Positions 60,345 to 64,000 of a stretch of DNA of 64,000 nucleotides are shown piece after piece (positions within the stretch are counted from its first letter, which is position 1; each line of letters starts with the position of its first letter). The position numbers and the translations under genes are program-made. Below the pieces are notes generated by a model. The model was given only the letters and a program-made list of their open reading frames with translations, was not told the DNA's origin and made no database searches. Origin of the DNA: Chrysomallon squamiferum (Eukaryota; Mollusca; Gastropoda; Neomphalida; Peltospiridae); contig CM022679.1 in assembly GCA_012295275.1 (NCBI GenBank), forward strand, positions 23,654,502-23,718,501. The letters run 5' to 3'.

Positions 60345-60820
60345 CAACTGCTCTTTCTATAGCATTTTAAATAATGTGGATGAATTAATTTTTTTTTTTA
60401 AAATAATAATAATACTTTCTTATTAAATTTTTGTATATTTGTATTTGCTTAAAAAAATAAATAAATAAATAAATAAATAAATAAAAAGTATGAGAATAGG
60501 TGAAAGCATATTAACGTTCCAAATGTGTTTTTGACTTTATAACTTAGTTCTTATGAGTACACTTCTTTACTAACATACAGGTTTCTAACAACATATTCAC
60601 GTACATTTATTCATTTACATACACATTTAATTTATCATTTATGATGATAAACCATATCGTACAACAATATCTCTTTAATTAAAACGCTTATCAATATTTT
60701 GTTTTTTATTATTTTATCACAAGAATAATTCTTTTGAAAACCATTTGTTTATACATTTGTGATTATTTAGCCACATGTCTCGGCTATTTTAACTGTTGAC
60801 AGTACTTCTGATGATATACA

Positions 60821-60821
<1 letters not shown>

Positions 60822-60857
<36 letters not shown>

Positions 60858-60905
60858 GGTAATTACTGTTTTTAAAGTATGTATCTCTCGTATACTAACA
60901 ATTCC

Positions 60906-60987
<82 letters not shown>
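60822..60987. repeat. (GT)n, (ATT)n and poly-T microsatellite cluster
   Basis: Three simple runs: GT 60822-60855, ATT 60906-60953, T 60958-60987. No coding use. Confidence 0.95.
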
Positions 60988-61443
60988 CACTCAATAATCA
61001 ATATAAAATGTGAATATACGTTGGTGTAAAATAATTACAATTTTAACAGGAATGAAAAATGTAAAAACAGAAGTAAAAATATTCCTTTTATTTCACAAAA
61101 TTTAAAAGATAAATATACAAAATGTACTAAATCTATCCAATTACCATCAATTTATATAAATTAAAATAATTATGATTTTACAACCATTTATTTTTTTATT
61201 TATATAGTAACAACAAAAATAGTCAGATTGAAAGAGGTAGAAATCAGTAAAGATGATATGTCATAAAAATTGTATCAATGTTTTATCACATCAAGATATG
61301 GTAATAAAATACATAAATAAAAATACTTTACAAGTTATATAAATACTTTCATGACATAAAAATATTAAGAAAAACCTGTATGTAAACTTTTAAAAAATCA
61401 CAGACAGTTCATTTGGTTTCAGTATTATTCATTTAACCAATCC

Positions 61444-61526
61444 AGCTAGCACATTCATCTAGCCTAATAGAAGTCTACATTTAGATCAGATGAAGGCCAC
61501 CTTTGTGCCAGATAAATGTGCTAGCT
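61444..61526. repeat. Inverted repeat with 20-base arms
   Basis: AGCTAGCACATTCATCTAGC (61444-61463) pairs with GCCAGATAAATGTGCTAGCT (61507-61526) at 18 of 20 positions, with a 43-base loop. A diverged copy of the left arm plus its 5' flank (CAGTATTATTC.TTTAACCA) recurs near 63006-63048. Confidence 0.8.
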
Positions 61527-62300
61527 CTTTCTATTCCATTTTCTACTTCAAAACTATTATATCATACATTATGGTATATATTTTCCTTTAAAGAGACAGT
61601 GAAATGAAAACAATGTTACTTCTAACTGATTAGATCAAACTATTAGAAATAGGGTTCCTCTAATATTATTGTTATACACAAAACTAAAAACTGATCCCCA
61701 AATTGGTTAACATTTAATAACTATTAATATAAAAACTGTCTGAGGTGTCATAAAACAAATAATTATTCAGTCATTAGCCATAAATATATGAGATCCAGTT
61801 TAAAAGACAAAGAATCTGTTTTAGATTCACATCTTAGAATACAACAGAGATAAATGTTTCCATCTTATACTCAGACATTTACTAGTGTAAAAACTGGAAA
61901 AAAACTGTATTTTCAAGTCTGTATTGTGCTAGTGTTGATTGTTGTCTGTGTAGAATAGATAAATTGTAATGAACTGTTCATTTCAGATTCAGTGGTTTTA
62001 TTAGCATGGTGTTTGTGTTAAGCAATATTTCCATTTATCTGTATTTTGCAATTAAAGAATATGTTGTAATAAACTGTTCACTTTAAATTTAAACCATCTT
62101 AGATTCACAGTTTTGACTACTTAAATAATACTGTGTGAATGTCTCTGTGATGTGAATGGGCAGTGATTACATGACATGTGTTTATGAACTTAGCAAGAGT
62201 TTTACTTGCACAGTTTAGTTAAATAAATATTGTGAAATACCTGTTTAACATCAATATTAACAGCTGTTACAGGACAAATATTAATGAGCTTTATATTAAA

Positions 62301-62825
62301 CACATCCACAAAACATACATACCATCACATCCACAGACATAATATACAAACATACATGTACAAGCTTAATTCATTACATTCAAGAGTTACATTCAAGAGT
62401 TTTACAGTATGAGTTAAACAGTATTTTCACAATATATATATATGATAGAAGTATTAGTAGTAATCTCTAAACAGTGGGGATGTTGTGATGAAGTTGAAGT
62501 TGTAGACATCAGGCAGTCCTACATGAGACACATTAAACTGTGATGTCCACTTGAAAGGAGGTAGATTGTCTTCAGTTGTTGGACCATTGATGATGTCAGC
62601 TGTGAAGTTCAGAGCCATCTTGAAATCCACCGTCTAAATTGTAAAATAGAATGTTAAAATAATTCTGTAAAATAGTCTGGTGACTTCTTGATACCAGGAT
62701 ACATACAGTGAGAGAGAGAGACAGACACACAGACACACACACAAACACATCCACAAAACATACATACCATCACATCCACAGACATAATATACAAACATAC
62801 ATGTACAAGCTTAATTCATTACATT
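62301..62825. repeat. Near-identical 80-base direct repeat flanking the last exon of the second PLBD1-like gene
   Basis: 62301-62380 and 62748-62825 match except for a two-base indel (CACATCCACAAAACATACAT onward to TTCATTACATT). They bracket the exon at 62454-62633. Confidence 0.92.
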
Positions 62826-63488
62826 TTATCATAAAAGCTTGATAACATATTATAGTTCAGCATGTATTCAAACCCACAAATGGCAAAAATGGATAACAAA
62901 TACTTTTACAATGTTTCTGCATGTTTTTATATGTTTTACTTTGAAAACAGTAAATTTCTCATCTTGTTTCCACGTACACATTTTTTCTGGCTTAATTCTT
63001 GTTTCAGTATTATTCCTTTAACCAATCCAGTTAGCATATTTATCTAGCACAATGATTCAAAACAAACTGACCTTTGTATCATAGCAACCAATCAACATGG
63101 GATCCTCTTTGATAAGGTCTCCTCTACAACAAATTGTGTTACAAGGATTCTTATCTGCATAGGGATCCTTCAAGTAATCTGAAATTAAAAGTAATATTAC
63201 AGTACATGTACACTAAATGTTTTTCAGATTGCTCCACTTCCCTTTTAGCTAGTCAAAATTAATTAATGTAATAAATTATAAAGTATTAATGTGTTTTCTA
63301 ACCATTATATCTCATGATGTACTTTAAGGATTTCATGTCAGTCACATGTGCTTCATCTCTGCGGAATATTGTAGCCCGTGGTGCCATCTGGTAGGTGTTT
63401 TCCTGGCCAAATTGTTGAGCAAACTGTGGATAGCCACTCTTGTTGTAAATCTCTTCATAGAATGGCACGTTATATGAAGGCCAATATC
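62454..63488 (-). CDS. PLBD1: Second PLBD1-like gene, last three exons (partial)
   Basis: Minus-strand exons 63303-63488, 63072-63178 and 62454-62633 (stop 62454-62456) have the same lengths (186, 107 and 180 bases) and phases as the last three exons of the neighbouring gene. They show the same landmarks: [33 protein letters not shown] and PLFRDYY. Differences cluster in the middle exon (KNPCN, LIKEDPMLIGC). The rest of the gene, including the nucleophile Cys, lies past the right edge; 63489-64000 is intron. This is a head-to-tail tandem duplicate on the same strand, expected to code for a secreted or lysosomal Ntn-hydrolase. The parts seen have no frame damage. Confidence 0.93.
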
Positions 63489-63829
63489 CTGAGAAGAAAA
63501 CATTTGGTGGGAATAAGTTTATGTATGTATAACAAAATATTAATCCATTTTTATACCACTAGTTAATACATGGCAGACAAAGTTTTGTAATAGTTTGAAT
63601 GAGGAAATCCCTTTTTGCGTGCTACTCTTACCGACCATTATAATGAGATTATTCATATACACCTTCCCCAAAAAAGAAGAGAGCAAATGTTGTAAACTAG
63701 ATCGACTACAGCTAAGACAAAATGCCTGGAACAGAAAATAGTTAAATGAGCTCATTAAAGAGAACTGATCTGCTGACAAATAAAATTGTGCTGTTGACCT
63801 TTGATCTGAAGGACTAATAGGGGAGAAGC

Positions 63830-64000
63830 ACCTGACTGGAAAATCACAGATGTGAACATTAACCCTGAAATTACACATAACATCTATATCATCAGCAGTG
63901 TAATATACAGACATTAAAAACAAGGTAAACAAATGTCATATAGTATATGTAAAGACAAATGCACAAAAGCAAAATGTATGTCAGGTGGGTGAAGTCTGTC
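63830..64000. repeat. Dispersed repeat copy, also found at 18416-18600
   Basis: Shares TTAACCCTGAAAT, AAAAACAA.GTAAACAAATG.CAT, AAATGCACA and GTGAAGT.TGT with 18416-18600 in the same order. It lies in the intron of the second PLBD1-like gene and continues to the window edge. Confidence 0.45.

Larger units (their letters stand above)
60345..62453. other. Intergenic between tandem PLBD1-like genes
   Basis: Contains (AAAT)n at 60451-60487, (GT)n at 60822-60855, (ATT)n at 60906-60953 and a poly-T run at 60958-60987. A 20-base-arm hairpin lies at 61444-61526, and one copy of an 80-base direct repeat at 62301-62380. No exon recognised. Confidence 0.65.

Overview
This window is eukaryotic nuclear DNA. 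It is strongly AT-rich, its genes are split by introns with GT..AG junctions, and simple repeats are abundant: (ATT)n, (CA)n, (GA)n and ACAT/TATA mixtures. The gene families (S1 protease, a RING-like/ubiquitin-like/TerD fusion, a giant RNF213-type AAA+ protein, PLBD1-type phospholipase B-like genes), together with repeat styles such as TGACCTTG arrays, suggest an invertebrate animal. A mollusc is most likely, but that is inference; the species cannot be read from the sequence. No prokaryotic, organellar or viral genes were recognised.

Layout. 1-1122 (+): last three exons of a trypsin-like serine protease. 3452-5116 (+): a two-exon von Willebrand factor A (vWA) protein of the vwkA/TerY-like type. 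9173-11002 (-): a three-exon gene coding for a RING-like zinc finger, a ubiquitin-like domain and a TerD domain in one chain. 13622-15777: three and a half tandem copies of a ~0.65 kb non-coding unit; each full copy has a conserved palindrome and a TATA-like box. 16399-43098 (+): a nine-exon gene for a ~4,850-residue RNF213-family protein; one exon is 11.8 kb. Its reading frame closes through every junction. 43099-52932: downstream sequence with a 62-bp tandem repeat and a possible hAT-type MITE. 52933-60242 (-): a ten-exon PLBD1-like gene, complete except for a one-base frameshift in exon 3. 62454-63488 (-): the last three exons of a second, tandem PLBD1-like gene that continues beyond the window.

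How they fit together. The central 40 kb puts three unusual proteins side by side: a vWA protein, a RING-like/Ubl/TerD fusion, and an RNF213-type AAA+ machine. In bacteria, TerD and vWA (TerY) proteins belong to one stress/defence system, and in vertebrates RNF213 is an antimicrobial ubiquitin ligase. A ubiquitin-linked defence neighbourhood is therefore a reasonable but unproven hypothesis. The RNF213-like protein keeps its AAA+ Walker motifs. However, no RING is visible where one is expected; an acidic 14-residue repeat lies there instead. The RZ-finger signature and apparently the catalytic Cys are also missing, so it may be a motor or scaffold without ligase activity. The PLBD1-like genes code for secreted/lysosomal Ntn-hydrolases, and the promoter of the first carries TFEB/MITF-type E-boxes.
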